This document shows positions 18,756-26,210 of a stretch of DNA of 50,531 nucleotides, one piece after another (the stretch's first letter is position 1; each line of letters begins with the position of its first letter). The stretch is from the NCBI RefSeq assembly GCF_000620045.1, contig NZ_JHVH01000026.1, forward strand, positions 1 to 50,531, given 5' to 3'. Both the position numbers and the translations under genes were made by a program. The notes below the pieces were generated by a model that was not told the DNA's origin, made no database searches, and saw only the letters and a program-made list of their open reading frames with translations. This DNA is from Halomonas halodenitrificans DSM 735 (GTDB lineage: Bacteria > Pseudomonadota > Gammaproteobacteria > Pseudomonadales > Halomonadaceae).

Positions 18756-19925
18756 TCACTCGCCGGCGGCATCATCGCTGCTGGCCGACACGTCTTCGGG
18801 GCCAAGTCGCTCCACCACTTCCAGGTCGAAACCGGATAGCGCCGAGAACTTCCAGGGCGAACTGAGCAGACGCATCTGGCCCACGCCCAGATGGCGCAGA
18901 ATCTGGGAGCCGGTGCCGATGGTCAGGTAGTTGCCGGCGCCGTCGGAGTCACTGGTGCGCGGGGCGCGGCGGCGCTCCAGGAAGGTATCCAGCTGATCGC
19001 GTAGATCCTGGGCCGGTCGCCCCTGATCGAGCAGCACGAAGACGCCGCGCTCGCTGCGCGCCACCTCGGCGATGGCCCGATGAGAGGTCCAGTGACCGCT
19101 CTCACCCTTATGCAGACAGAGCAGGTCACGCATGGTATCGGCCAGGTGCACGCGCACCGTGGTCGGCGCCTCGGGGTTCGGCCGCCCCTTGACCAGGGCC
19201 AGGTGATGAGCGCCCTGGATGCTGTCGCGGAAAACGTGAAGCGTCAGCTCACCGTAGGCGGTCTGTACCTGAGTGGCCTCCACATGATCCACGGTCTGCT
19301 CGTTGTGGATGCGATAGTGGATCAGGTCGGCGATGGTGCCCATCCTGATGCCGTGCTGCTCGGCGAAGCGCTCGAGCTCCGGGCGACGCGCCATGGTGCC
19401 ATCGTCGTTCATGATCTCGCAGATCACACCGCTGGGGTCGAGTCCGGCCAGGGCGGCCAGGTCGCAGGCGGCCTCGGTATGTCCCGCCCGGCGCAGCACG
19501 CCGCCGGGCTCGGCCATCAGCGGGAAGATATGGCCGGGCTGGACGATATCCTCGGCCTTGGCATCGTGGGCCACGGCGGCCTGAACGGTACGCGCACGGT
19601 CGGCGGCGGAGATACCGGTGGTGACGCCCTCGGTGGCCTCGATCGAGAGGGTAAACTTGGTACCGAAACCGGAAGCGTTGTCGTTGACCATCAGGGGCAG
19701 CTTGAGCCGTTCGCAGCGGCTGCGGGTCATGGGCAGGCAGATCAGGCCCCGGGCATGGCGCGCCATGAAGTTGATATGCTCGGCATGAACCTTCTCGCCG
19801 GCCATGATGATATCGCCTTCATTTTCACGATCCTCATCATCCATCAGGATCACCATCTTGCCCTGGCGGATATCCTCGACCAGGTCTTCGATGGGGGCCA
19901 GGCCCCCGGCAGTGGCGTTCACCAT
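18756..19925 (-). CDS. ribBA: 3,4-dihydroxy-2-butanone-4-phosphate synthase with degenerate GTP cyclohydrolase II domain
   Basis: From ATG 19925 the protein has 389 residues. The N-terminal ~200 residues are a complete RibB domain: [11 protein letters not shown] binds metal and substrate, and [13 protein letters not shown] and [15 protein letters not shown] are intact. The C-terminal domain aligns in order with GTP cyclohydrolase II, but the zinc-binding HSECLTGD...CDCG segment is replaced by [19 protein letters not shown] and the RQEGRG segment by [10 protein letters not shown]. The second activity is therefore probably lost, as in several pseudomonad and Halomonas homologues, and RibA must be elsewhere. 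A frame extending upstream to 20492 crosses the tandem repeat and ribD and is not a real N terminus. No FMN riboswitch was found upstream. Confidence 0.9.
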   Translation of the reverse strand: MVNATAGGLAPIEDLVEDIRQGKMVILMDDEDRENEGDIIMAGEKVHAEHINFMARHARGLICLPMTRSRCERLKLPLMVNDNASGFGTKFTLSIEATEGVTTGISAADRARTVQAAVAHDAKAEDIVQPGHIFPLMAEPGGVLRRAGHTEAACDLAALAGLDPSGVICEIMNDDGTMARRPELERFAEQHGIRMGTIADLIHYRIHNEQTVDHVEATQVQTAYGELTLHVFRDSIQGAHHLALVKGRPNPEAPTTVRVHLADTMRDLLCLHKGESGHWTSHRAIAEVARSERGVFVLLDQGRPAQDLRDQLDTFLERRRAPRTSDSDGAGNYLTIGTGSQILRHLGVGQMRLLSSPWKFSALSGFDLEVVERLGPEDVSASSDDAAGE

Positions 19926-20018
19926 GAGTTCTCCAGAAATTCCACGCGGCGGATGTTGGCTAGTGGCGACAGCCGCGTCGCCCACCGGCCACACCTCACC
20001 TCGAAACGGCGTCAGGGT

Positions 20019-20216
20019 ACCTTGGCGCGGCAGCGGGCGCCAGTAAAGTGGACCTTGGCGCGGCAGCGGGCACCAGTAAAGTGGACCTTGGCGCGGCAGC
20101 GGGCGCCAGTAAAGTGGACCTTGGCGCGGCAGCGGGCGCCAGTAAAGTGGACCTTGGCGCGGCAGCGGGCACCAGTAAAGTGGACCTTGGCGCGGCAGCG
20201 GGCGCCAGTAAAGTGG
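20019..20216. repeat. Six tandem copies of a 33-bp unit between ribD and ribBA
   Basis: Six head-to-tail units of exactly 33 bp start at 20019, 20052, 20085, 20118, 20151 and 20184. They differ only at one position (GCGCC or GCACC). Each unit contains GGCGCGGCAGCGGGCGCC, which can pair GGCGC with GCGCC. As 33 is a multiple of three, every frame stays open through the array, producing illusory 11-residue repeat proteins. The near-identity points to recent slippage. It occupies the place where many relatives carry ribE. Confidence 0.93.
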
Positions 20217-20235
20217 ACCTGGGACCTCTCCTTCG

Positions 20236-20283
20236 GCTTGCCCCCAGAGCCCCTCGTGCTGCTTGCCCCAGCGCCCCTCGTGC
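20236..20283. repeat. Second, two-copy ~24-bp repeat beside the 33-bp array
   Basis: Two adjacent units, 20236-20260 and 20261-20283, both begin GCTTGCCCC and end GCCCCTCGTGC, differing by a short deletion and two substitutions. The unit is unrelated to the neighbouring 33-bp unit. It lies directly after the ribD stop in the direction of transcription. Confidence 0.75.
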
Positions 20284-20295
20284 AGGGTGACGAAG

Positions 20296-21444
20296 CTATT
20301 CCTGCGGCTTACTACGCCGCCGCGGGCAGGCGGTGATACGCCAGTCCTGCCCCACGGCGCGGATATCCTGGATATCCAGGCCACGCTGATGGGCCATGGT
20401 CTCGATGCCGGCGAGCTGAAACAGCGGCCGGGCATCGCCGCCGAGCAAGGTCGGCGCCACGAACAGTTGCATCTCGTCGACCAGGCCCGCATCCAGCATG
20501 GCCCCGGCCAGGGTCGCCCCGGTCTCCAGCAGCACCTCGTTGGCCTGCTCTTTCTCGGCCAGGTGGCGCAACAGGGCCTCGAGATCGACCCGCCCGTCGC
20601 TGCCGGCGGGCAGCGTCAACACCTCGGCGCCGGCTCGTGACAGGCGGGCGATGCGTTCCTCCTCGACGCCCTCCACGGTTACCACCAGGGTTCTCCCCGG
20701 CTCGGTCAGGCAGGCCGCCGCTTCCGGCAGGCGCAACCGGCTATCGACGATGACGCGCAGCGGCTGACAGGCGGCGATGGCGGCGGCATCGTCGAGGCCG
20801 AGCTGGTCGGCACGCACGGTCAGCCGCGAATTGTCGAAGATCACCGACTCCACGCCGGTGAGCACGGCGCTCGAGCGCGCACGCAGGCGCTGAACCTGGC
20901 GTCGCGCCTCGGGCCCCGTAATCCACTGCGATTCACCGGACGGCATGGCGGTACGACCATCGAGGCTCATGGCCATCTTCAGGCGCACGAAGGGGCGGCC
21001 GTGGTCCATGCGCAGGATAAAGCCGGGATTGAGGGCCTGGGCCTCTTTCTCCAGCACCCCCACCGTCACCTCGATGCCGGCATCGCGCAACCGCGCGATG
21101 CCACGCCCGGCCACCGCAGGGTTGGGGTCCTCCATGGCCACCACCACCCGGGCCACCCCGGCCTCGATCAGCGCCATGCAACAGGGGCCGGTACGGCCGG
21201 TATGGGAGCAGGGCTCAAGCGTCACATAGGCGGTAGACCCCCGGGCGTCCTCACCGGCGGCCGTCAGGGCGTGTACCTCGGCATGGGGCTCGCCGGCACG
21301 TGCATGATACCCCTCCCCCACCAGGCGCCCATCCTTGACCAGCACACAGCCGACTCGAGGATTGGGATGAGAGGTATAGAGGCCGCGCCGAGCCAGCTCG
21401 AGGGCACGGGCCATCCAGGCTTCGGGGGGCTTGAGATGGGCCAT
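20296..21444 (-). CDS. ribD: Bifunctional riboflavin deaminase-reductase
   Basis: This 382-residue enzyme carries out the second and third steps of riboflavin synthesis. The N-terminal deaminase has the zinc site HAEVHAL and PCSHTGRTGPC. The linker and reductase follow with RPFVRLKMAMSLDGR, ESQWITG, and the NADPH-binding C-terminal part (VLLETGATLAGAMLDAGLVDE). ATG 21444 lies 12 bases after the nrdR stop, so the genes are cotranscribed. The expected next gene, ribE, is not present; repeats follow instead. Confidence 0.95.
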   Translation of the reverse strand: MAHLKPPEAWMARALELARRGLYTSHPNPRVGCVLVKDGRLVGEGYHARAGEPHAEVHALTAAGEDARGSTAYVTLEPCSHTGRTGPCCMALIEAGVARVVVAMEDPNPAVAGRGIARLRDAGIEVTVGVLEKEAQALNPGFILRMDHGRPFVRLKMAMSLDGRTAMPSGESQWITGPEARRQVQRLRARSSAVLTGVESVIFDNSRLTVRADQLGLDDAAAIAACQPLRVIVDSRLRLPEAAACLTEPGRTLVVTVEGVEEERIARLSRAGAEVLTLPAGSDGRVDLEALLRHLAEKEQANEVLLETGATLAGAMLDAGLVDEMQLFVAPTLLGGDARPLFQLAGIETMAHQRGLDIQDIRAVGQDWRITACPRRRSKPQE

Positions 21445-21456
21445 ATGGGCTCCGAT

Positions 21457-21930
21457 TCAGCGAGAAGAGGTCTGGTCGGGGTCCTCGGCGAGACGCTCGA
21501 TCTCGGCACGGAATTCGTCGATATCCTGGAAGCGGCGGTAGACCGAGGCGAAGCGGATATAGGCCACCTGATCGAGACCCCGCAGCGCCGCCATGACCGC
21601 TTCGCCGATGTCCCGGGCATGAATCTCCCGCTCGCCTCGGGCGCGCAGGGTCTGGCGAATGCGCTGCACCGACGCCTCGGTCGCCTCGGCGCTGACCGGA
21701 CGCTTTTCCAGGGCTCGCAGCATGCCGGCGCGGAGCTTCTCCTCGTTGAAGGCCTCGCGGGAGCCGTCGTCCTTGATCACCCGCGGCATGATCAGTTCGG
21801 CGGTCTCGTAGGTGGTAAAGCGCTCGCTGCAGGCCACACACTGCCGGCGGCGACGCACCTGGCCCCCTTCGGCGACGAGCCGCGAATCGGTGACCTTGGT
21901 GTCGTGGGTGCCGCAGAAGGGACAGTGCAT
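21457..21930 (-). CDS. nrdR: Transcriptional repressor NrdR
   Basis: From ATG 21930 the protein has 157 residues. It senses ATP/dATP and represses ribonucleotide reductase genes. The zinc ribbon is CPFC (residues 3-6) paired with CVAC, followed by the FTTYE motif and an ATP-cone domain beginning [19 protein letters not shown]. The C-terminal ~10 residues (EDPDQTSSR) are variable. An upstream in-frame start six codons earlier is less likely because the family begins MHCPFC. First gene of the nrdR-ribD unit. Confidence 0.96.
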   Translation of the reverse strand: MHCPFCGTHDTKVTDSRLVAEGGQVRRRRQCVACSERFTTYETAELIMPRVIKDDGSREAFNEEKLRAGMLRALEKRPVSAEATEASVQRIRQTLRARGEREIHARDIGEAVMAALRGLDQVAYIRFASVYRRFQDIDEFRAEIERLAEDPDQTSSR

Positions 21931-22096
21931 GGCAGGGTTCCAGAACAAGAAAACAGGACTCGTCGCATTGTAGCGACTCAGGCCCCGTTCGCACAGCGCA
22001 GCCGCTCAGTGCCCCGTGGCTATCACCGACAGCCTACACCGTTCGGGGCTGATCTGGCGGCACGCCTGAATTTGCGTCATTGCGATGGCCTGGAGG

Positions 22097-22555
22097 TCAG
22101 TGCCCCATGGCCTCGATACGCCGCACCGGTACGTCGAGCGTTCGGGTGTCGCCACCGTCGAACTCCAGGGTCAGCTCTATCTTGTCACCCTCATGCAACG
22201 GCGTGGCCAGGTCAATCAGCATCAGATGATAGCCGCCCGGCGCCAGATGCACTCGCTCACCGGCCGGCACCGGGATCGACTCGACCTGACGCATCTGCAT
22301 CACGCCGTCCACATTGACATGGTTATGCAGCTCCGCCGCCTCGGCGCCCGGGGTGCTGGCCCCTATCAGGGAACGCTCAGTTTCACCGTCATTGTGAAGC
22401 ACCATGAAGGCTGCCGTGGTCGTCGAGACCGGCGGCACGGCCCGCACGTGGATATCCTCGACGCTCAGCGTATCGGCCAGTGCAGCGCTGCTGATCAAGG
22501 TGGCAAGCAGCGCCACCAGCGAACCACGCCGGGCCAGGGAACAACGTTGCAGCAT
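22097..22555 (-). CDS. Periplasmic copper chaperone of the PCu(A)C family
   Basis: From ATG 22555 (GAGGAT upstream) the product has 152 residues with a signal peptide ending ...LISSAALA. The mature domain carries the copper-binding pattern: His in ELHNHVNVDG, Met in GVMQMRQV and HxM in PGGYHLMLI. PCu(A)C proteins hand copper(I) to the CuA or CuB centre of cytochrome oxidases, often with Sco/TlpA-type thioredoxins. The divergent neighbour is a TlpA-like gene, which supports that role. An upstream TTG at 22585 is a weaker start. Confidence 0.9.
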   Translation of the reverse strand: MLQRCSLARRGSLVALLATLISSAALADTLSVEDIHVRAVPPVSTTTAAFMVLHNDGETERSLIGASTPGAEAAELHNHVNVDGVMQMRQVESIPVPAGERVHLAPGGYHLMLIDLATPLHEGDKIELTLEFDGGDTRTLDVPVRRIEAMGH

Positions 22556-22738
22556 GGGGGTGATCCTCACGATAATGGAAGCCAAAGATCACAGCATAGG
22601 GCAAATCGAGCCATAGGGTCGCGTTTGCGACATAACGCCCCAGGGTGATGGAGTTAATGCGCCGCTAATGGTTGTCTGTCAGGCTCTCGGCTCCTGGCGT
22701 GAGTGCCAGTGAATCAATCGGCAAGGAGCCTTGTTCCC
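22556..22738. promoter_or_regulatory. Divergent promoter region of the copper-chaperone and tlpA-like genes
   Basis: The 183-bp spacer carries an inverted repeat GTCGC-gttt-GCGAC (22618-22631) and a direct repeat TTAAT...CTAAT with 11-base periodicity (22654-22669). The latter resembles the box ahead of the response-regulator gene at 28234. Exact promoters are not certain. Confidence 0.4.
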
Positions 22739-23560
22739 ATGCAGGCATTGAACCAGAGCGTCGCCGTGGGTCCCATGGGATTCTCGATCGGCCAGCTGCT
22801 GATCATCCTGGCCTTCGGCATCGCCCTGCTGACCGGTGCGCTGATCGGTCGCCGCCACCGCACCCCCACGGCGGACACCCTCTTCAACCTGCTGTTGATC
22901 GCCCTGATCGGTGCGCGGCTGGTGTTCGTGACGCGTTACTGGAGCAGCTATGACGGCATCCTCTCGCTGCTGGATATCCGTGATGGCGGCTTCAACCCTC
23001 TCGGCGGTCTCGTGGCCGGCGTGGCATATGCCGCCTGGCGGCTATGGCGTTCGCCCCGCCAGCGGCGCCCGCTGAGTGGCGCCCTGCTGGCCGGCACGCT
23101 CGCCTGGGGGCTGACCGCTGGCCCCCTGCTGTTGATCGAGAAGCAGGGCCGTCCAATCCCCGACACTCCTCTCACCACCCTGACGGGCGACGCTACCGAC
23201 CTGCCCGAGCTGGCGGAGCGTCAGAACAAGCCTCTGGTGGTCAATCTCTGGGCGACCTGGTGTCCGCCGTGCCGCCGCGAGATGCCGGTATTCGAACAGG
23301 CCCAGGACGAGGCCGGCGATATCACCTTCGCCTTCGTCAACCAGGGTGAGAACGTGGCGTTGGTGAACCGTTTCCTCAACGAGCAGTCTCTGGAACTGGA
23401 CAACGTGCTTCTCGATGCCCGGACCGCTCTGGGCGATGTCATCGGGGCCATGGCCATGCCCACCACGCTGTTTTTCGACGCCAAGGGGCAACTGGTGGAT
23501 ACCCATTTCGGTGAGCTCTCTCACGCTACCCTGCGCCAGGGACTGGAACGCCTACGCTGA
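22739..23560 (+). CDS. Lgt-like membrane domain fused to TlpA-type thioredoxin
   Basis: The product has 273 residues from ATG 22739; AGGAG lies 10 bases upstream. Residues ~15-135 form several membrane helices resembling part of prolipoprotein diacylglyceryl transferase (IGARLVFV, GGFNPLGGLVAG), but this is only part of Lgt and the transferase residues are not evident. Residues 140-273 are a TlpA/ResA thioredoxin with WCPPC (174-178) and cis-proline AMPTTLFF. It should face the periplasm and reduce disulfides in cytochrome c or copper-site assembly. It is followed 60 bp later by a DsbG-like gene and faces a copper chaperone. Confidence 0.85.
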   Translation: MQALNQSVAVGPMGFSIGQLLIILAFGIALLTGALIGRRHRTPTADTLFNLLLIALIGARLVFVTRYWSSYDGILSLLDIRDGGFNPLGGLVAGVAYAAWRLWRSPRQRRPLSGALLAGTLAWGLTAGPLLLIEKQGRPIPDTPLTTLTGDATDLPELAERQNKPLVVNLWATWCPPCRREMPVFEQAQDEAGDITFAFVNQGENVALVNRFLNEQSLELDNVLLDARTALGDVIGAMAMPTTLFFDAKGQLVDTHFGELSHATLRQGLERLR

Positions 23561-23620
23561 TGCCCCGAATTCAAGCAGGGCCATTGAGCCTTCATGTCAA
23601 CCGCACAAGGACTTCTTCCC

Positions 23621-24397
23621 ATGCGACATCTTCTCAAGATGCCGGCGATCGGCGCCCTGACTCTCGCCTTCACGGCTCCCGCCCTGGCCAATGATGACCT
23701 GAGTGCCGACGACCTGCCGGCACCGGTGGCCGCCCTGACCGATCAGGGCCTGACCATCCACGGCGAGTTCGAGGCGCCGGCCGGGCTGACCGGCTACGGT
23801 GCCAGCCACTCGGCCGGGGAAGTCGCCATCTATCTGCTGCCGGGCGGCGAGCATGCCATTCTCGGCACCCTGGTGGATGCCGAGGGCAACAACCTCTCCG
23901 AAGCCGCGCTGGACAAGCATGTGCGTGCCGCACAGTTTGCCGAAGTCTGGCAGGACCTGGAGGCGAGCCACTGGATCGCCGACGGCAGCTCCGATGCCGA
24001 GCGTATCGTGTATGTCTTTACCGACCCCAACTGCCCCTACTGCCGCCAGTTCTGGCACGAGGCCCGCCCCTGGGTCGAGGCCGGCGAGGTGCAGCTGCGC
24101 CATATCATGATCGGCGTGCTGGCCTCGGACAGCCCGGCCAAGGCCGCCGCCCTGCTGGGCGCCGACGACCCCGCCGCCGCCCTCCATGCCCATAGCGGCG
24201 AAGGCGACGAGGTCGACGCTGCCCCTCAGTCACGCGAGGTCGAGGAGCAGGTCTACGCCAACAACCAGCTGTTCGATTCGCTGGGTTTCATCGCCACGCC
24301 CACCACGCTCTATCGCGACGGGGATCGTGTCGATCGCGTCGAAGGCGTGCCCAGCGCCGAGCGCCTCGAGGAGGTCATGGGCGGCCCCAGGCCCTGA
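23621..24397 (+). CDS. dsbG: DsbG/DsbC-like periplasmic thiol:disulfide interchange protein
   Basis: From ATG 23621 (AAGGA upstream) the protein has 258 residues with a signal peptide ending TAPALA. The N-terminal region (~30-110) resembles the DsbC/DsbG dimerisation domain. The thioredoxin fold has CPYC in VFTDPNCPYCRQFW and cis-proline in IATPTTLY, both characteristic of DsbG. It likely isomerises disulfides or protects single cysteines from oxidation. It is probably cotranscribed with the Lgt/TlpA gene. DsbG versus another DsbC-family member cannot be settled by eye. Confidence 0.83.
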   Translation: MRHLLKMPAIGALTLAFTAPALANDDLSADDLPAPVAALTDQGLTIHGEFEAPAGLTGYGASHSAGEVAIYLLPGGEHAILGTLVDAEGNNLSEAALDKHVRAAQFAEVWQDLEASHWIADGSSDAERIVYVFTDPNCPYCRQFWHEARPWVEAGEVQLRHIMIGVLASDSPAKAAALLGADDPAAALHAHSGEGDEVDAAPQSREVEEQVYANNQLFDSLGFIATPTTLYRDGDRVDRVEGVPSAERLEEVMGGPRP

Positions 24398-24423
24398 ACG
24401 GCAACCACCCTTCAGCATGCGAA

Positions 24424-24457
24424 AGGCCCCACCCGGCACGGCAGCCGGGTGGGGCCT
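24424..24457. terminator. Bidirectional terminator between dsbG and tsdA-like gene
   Basis: A perfect 14-bp stem (AGGCCCCACCCGGC, 24424-24437, with 24444-24457) and a 6-base loop lie between two convergent genes. T-runs are short on both sides, but stem strength and position support transcription termination in both directions. Confidence 0.8.
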
Positions 24458-24465
24458 TGGCGAGA

Positions 24466-24481
24466 AGGGACAGTCCCTGAT
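24466..24481. repeat. Dispersed GGGACAGTCCC palindrome (copy)
   Basis: AGGGACAGTCCCTGAT, the reverse complement of the copy at 40713. Lies between the terminator hairpin and the stop of the tsdA-like gene. Confidence 0.6.
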
Positions 24482-24489
24482 GGTACGAC

Positions 24490-25527
24490 TCACTCCTCGA
24501 CGTCGAGGCTCTCGAAGCGCGGCACGCCGACGTTCCAGGGCTCGACCTCGTCCCCCTTCTCCCCCCAGTTGGCGTGATCGGCGAGGCGATGACCATCGAC
24601 CTCACGCTCCTGGCCATAGCTGGAGTGCTTGTGGAAGGTAGGGCCGAACTTCTCCACCACCTCGTCCACGCTGCCGGTGTAGCGCGGGTCCTGCGGGCGC
24701 TCCTGCCGGGTCATGTAGTAGGCGATGTCCCACGCCTCCTGATCGGAGAGCGACAGCGGCTGCCCCAGCGGCATGTTGTTCTTGATGAAGCCGGCCGCGG
24801 TGTGGGTGCGCACGATGCCGGCTCCCCAGTTGTTGGAGCCATCGCCCCAGGTGGCGGGGAACACGTACTCGCCGTCCTGGTAGAGACCCGAGCCATCCTC
24901 GCTGTGGCAGACCGCGCAATTGTCCACGAACAGCTGCTCGCCATTCGCATAGCTCAGCTCGTCGGGGCGCTCCGGTGCCGGGAAGCCTCGCCCGTAGATG
25001 GGCTGGTCCGGATAGACGGGCGCTCCCTTGGCCAGCCACCGGTGGTAGGCCGAGAGCGCCAGCATGTCGTCGCTGCCGTACGCCGGCGGGGTACCGTTCA
25101 TGGAGTAGGCGAAACAGCCGGCAATACGCTCCTCCAGGTTGTTGACGTGCTGGTTCTTGCCGCGAAAGTCCGGCAGGGTCACCGCGGCCGGCCATACCGG
25201 AGCGCTGAACGGCTGCCGTCCCTCTCCCAGGTGGCAGCTGGAGCAGTTCATGTCATTGAAGACGTTCTTGCCACGCAGCTGCTGGGTGTTGGTGAAGAGA
25301 TCATAGCCACGGCGAATGACGGCCTTGGCCTGCGGCTTCATGTCGGCGGCCTCGAGGTCCGCCATGGTCGGCGGCACATGCACCAGTTCACCTTCCTGGG
25401 GCGCCGGATAGCCCATCTCCACCAGCGTGTCATAGGGGTGGCCATCGGTCTCTGCCCAGGCGATCAGGCTTGCGCCGGCGGCCAGCGTCGCACCGGCCAG
25501 TACCAGCATCTTCCTGCGATTGATCAT
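24490..25527 (-). CDS. tsdA: Dihaem cytochrome c, TsdA-like thiosulfate dehydrogenase
   Basis: From ATG 25527 (AAGGGGG upstream) the product has 345 residues with a signal peptide to about residue 26. Two haem sites are CSSCH (95-99) and CAVCH (204-208). LEERIAGCFAYSMNG places Cys138 about 39 residues after the first haem histidine; TsdA enzymes have a cysteine there as the unusual axial ligand of the catalytic haem. GYDLFTNTQQLRG before haem 1 and IKNNMP (Met252, likely haem 2 ligand) also fit. TsdA joins two thiosulfates into tetrathionate in the periplasm. The TsdB-like cytochrome gene lies directly upstream, matching tsdBA operons. Another dihaem cytochrome is a less likely alternative. 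Confidence 0.78.
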   Translation of the reverse strand: MINRRKMLVLAGATLAAGASLIAWAETDGHPYDTLVEMGYPAPQEGELVHVPPTMADLEAADMKPQAKAVIRRGYDLFTNTQQLRGKNVFNDMNCSSCHLGEGRQPFSAPVWPAAVTLPDFRGKNQHVNNLEERIAGCFAYSMNGTPPAYGSDDMLALSAYHRWLAKGAPVYPDQPIYGRGFPAPERPDELSYANGEQLFVDNCAVCHSEDGSGLYQDGEYVFPATWGDGSNNWGAGIVRTHTAAGFIKNNMPLGQPLSLSDQEAWDIAYYMTRQERPQDPRYTGSVDEVVEKFGPTFHKHSSYGQEREVDGHRLADHANWGEKGDEVEPWNVGVPRFESLDVEE

Positions 25528-25540
25528 TGTCTGTTCCCCC

Positions 25541-26191
25541 TTACTCGTCGGTCGCCGGCTGGCTGGACAGCCAGGCCGCCACGGCACTGATGTCCTCGTC
25601 GCTCATGCGCTTGGCAATCGCCCCCATCAGGTTTTGCGGGTCGTTGGCACGGCGGCCCTCCTGCCAGGCGTGCAGCTGATTCTCGATGTAACCGGCATGC
25701 TGACCGGCGATACCCGGGAAGGTGCTGCCCACGCCCTGATTGCCGGGCCCATGGCAACTCTTGCAAGAGACGATGTACTCATCCCAGTCGCCACGCAGGG
25801 CAATCTGCTCGCCGCGAGCCAGCATCTCCGCGTCGACATCACCGCCCTCTGCGTCGGTGACCGGCAGCTGACTGTAGTAGGCCGAGACATCGGCAATCTG
25901 CTGGTCGTCGAGCCCATCGACGAACGGCATCATGGTGGGTGCCTCGCGACTCCCCTGCTTGACGTCATGCAGCTGCTTGACCATGTAGTCGGCGTCGAGC
26001 CCCGCCAGACGCGGCCAGGACTCCCCTCCCGGGATGTTCATGCCGCCACCATCGGCCTGATGGCAGGCCACGCAGGTTCCCGCCGCCGCTTCGCCACGCT
26101 CGGCGTCTCCCTCGATCGCCACGGCCTGGCCAGAGGCCAGACCGGCGCCCAGAAGCAGGCCGAGCCCACCCAGGATCCTCTTGCTCGTCAT
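25541..26191 (-). CDS. tsdB: Dihaem cytochrome c (TsdB / cytochrome c4 type)
   Basis: From ATG 26191 (AAGGAGA upstream) the protein has 216 residues with a signal peptide ending GQAVA. Two similar cytochrome domains carry CVACH with GGGMNIPGGESWPRLAG and CKSCHGPGNQGVGSTFPGIAGQ, the pattern of cytochrome c4. Methionines for the sixth ligands are present (TMMPFVDG; NLMGAIAKRM). As the partner of a TsdA-like gene 13 bp downstream it probably accepts thiosulfate electrons and passes them to a terminal oxidase. Confidence 0.85.
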   Translation of the reverse strand: MTSKRILGGLGLLLGAGLASGQAVAIEGDAERGEAAAGTCVACHQADGGGMNIPGGESWPRLAGLDADYMVKQLHDVKQGSREAPTMMPFVDGLDDQQIADVSAYYSQLPVTDAEGGDVDAEMLARGEQIALRGDWDEYIVSCKSCHGPGNQGVGSTFPGIAGQHAGYIENQLHAWQEGRRANDPQNLMGAIAKRMSDEDISAVAAWLSSQPATDE

Positions 26192-26210
26192 TGGTCTTCT
26201 CCTTGTCATG

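Noticed and set aside
20019..20216. CRISPR array
   Set aside because: The units abut without spacers and no cas gene is present.
18667..20295. FMN riboswitch ahead of ribBA or ribH
   Set aside because: None of the conserved RFN segments was found in either spacer.
19926..20492. Apparent 190-residue N-terminal extension of RibBA with 11-residue repeats
   Set aside because: It arises because the 33-bp unit keeps every frame open; it overlaps ribD, all frames show similar repeats, and RibB proteins start near ATG 19925.
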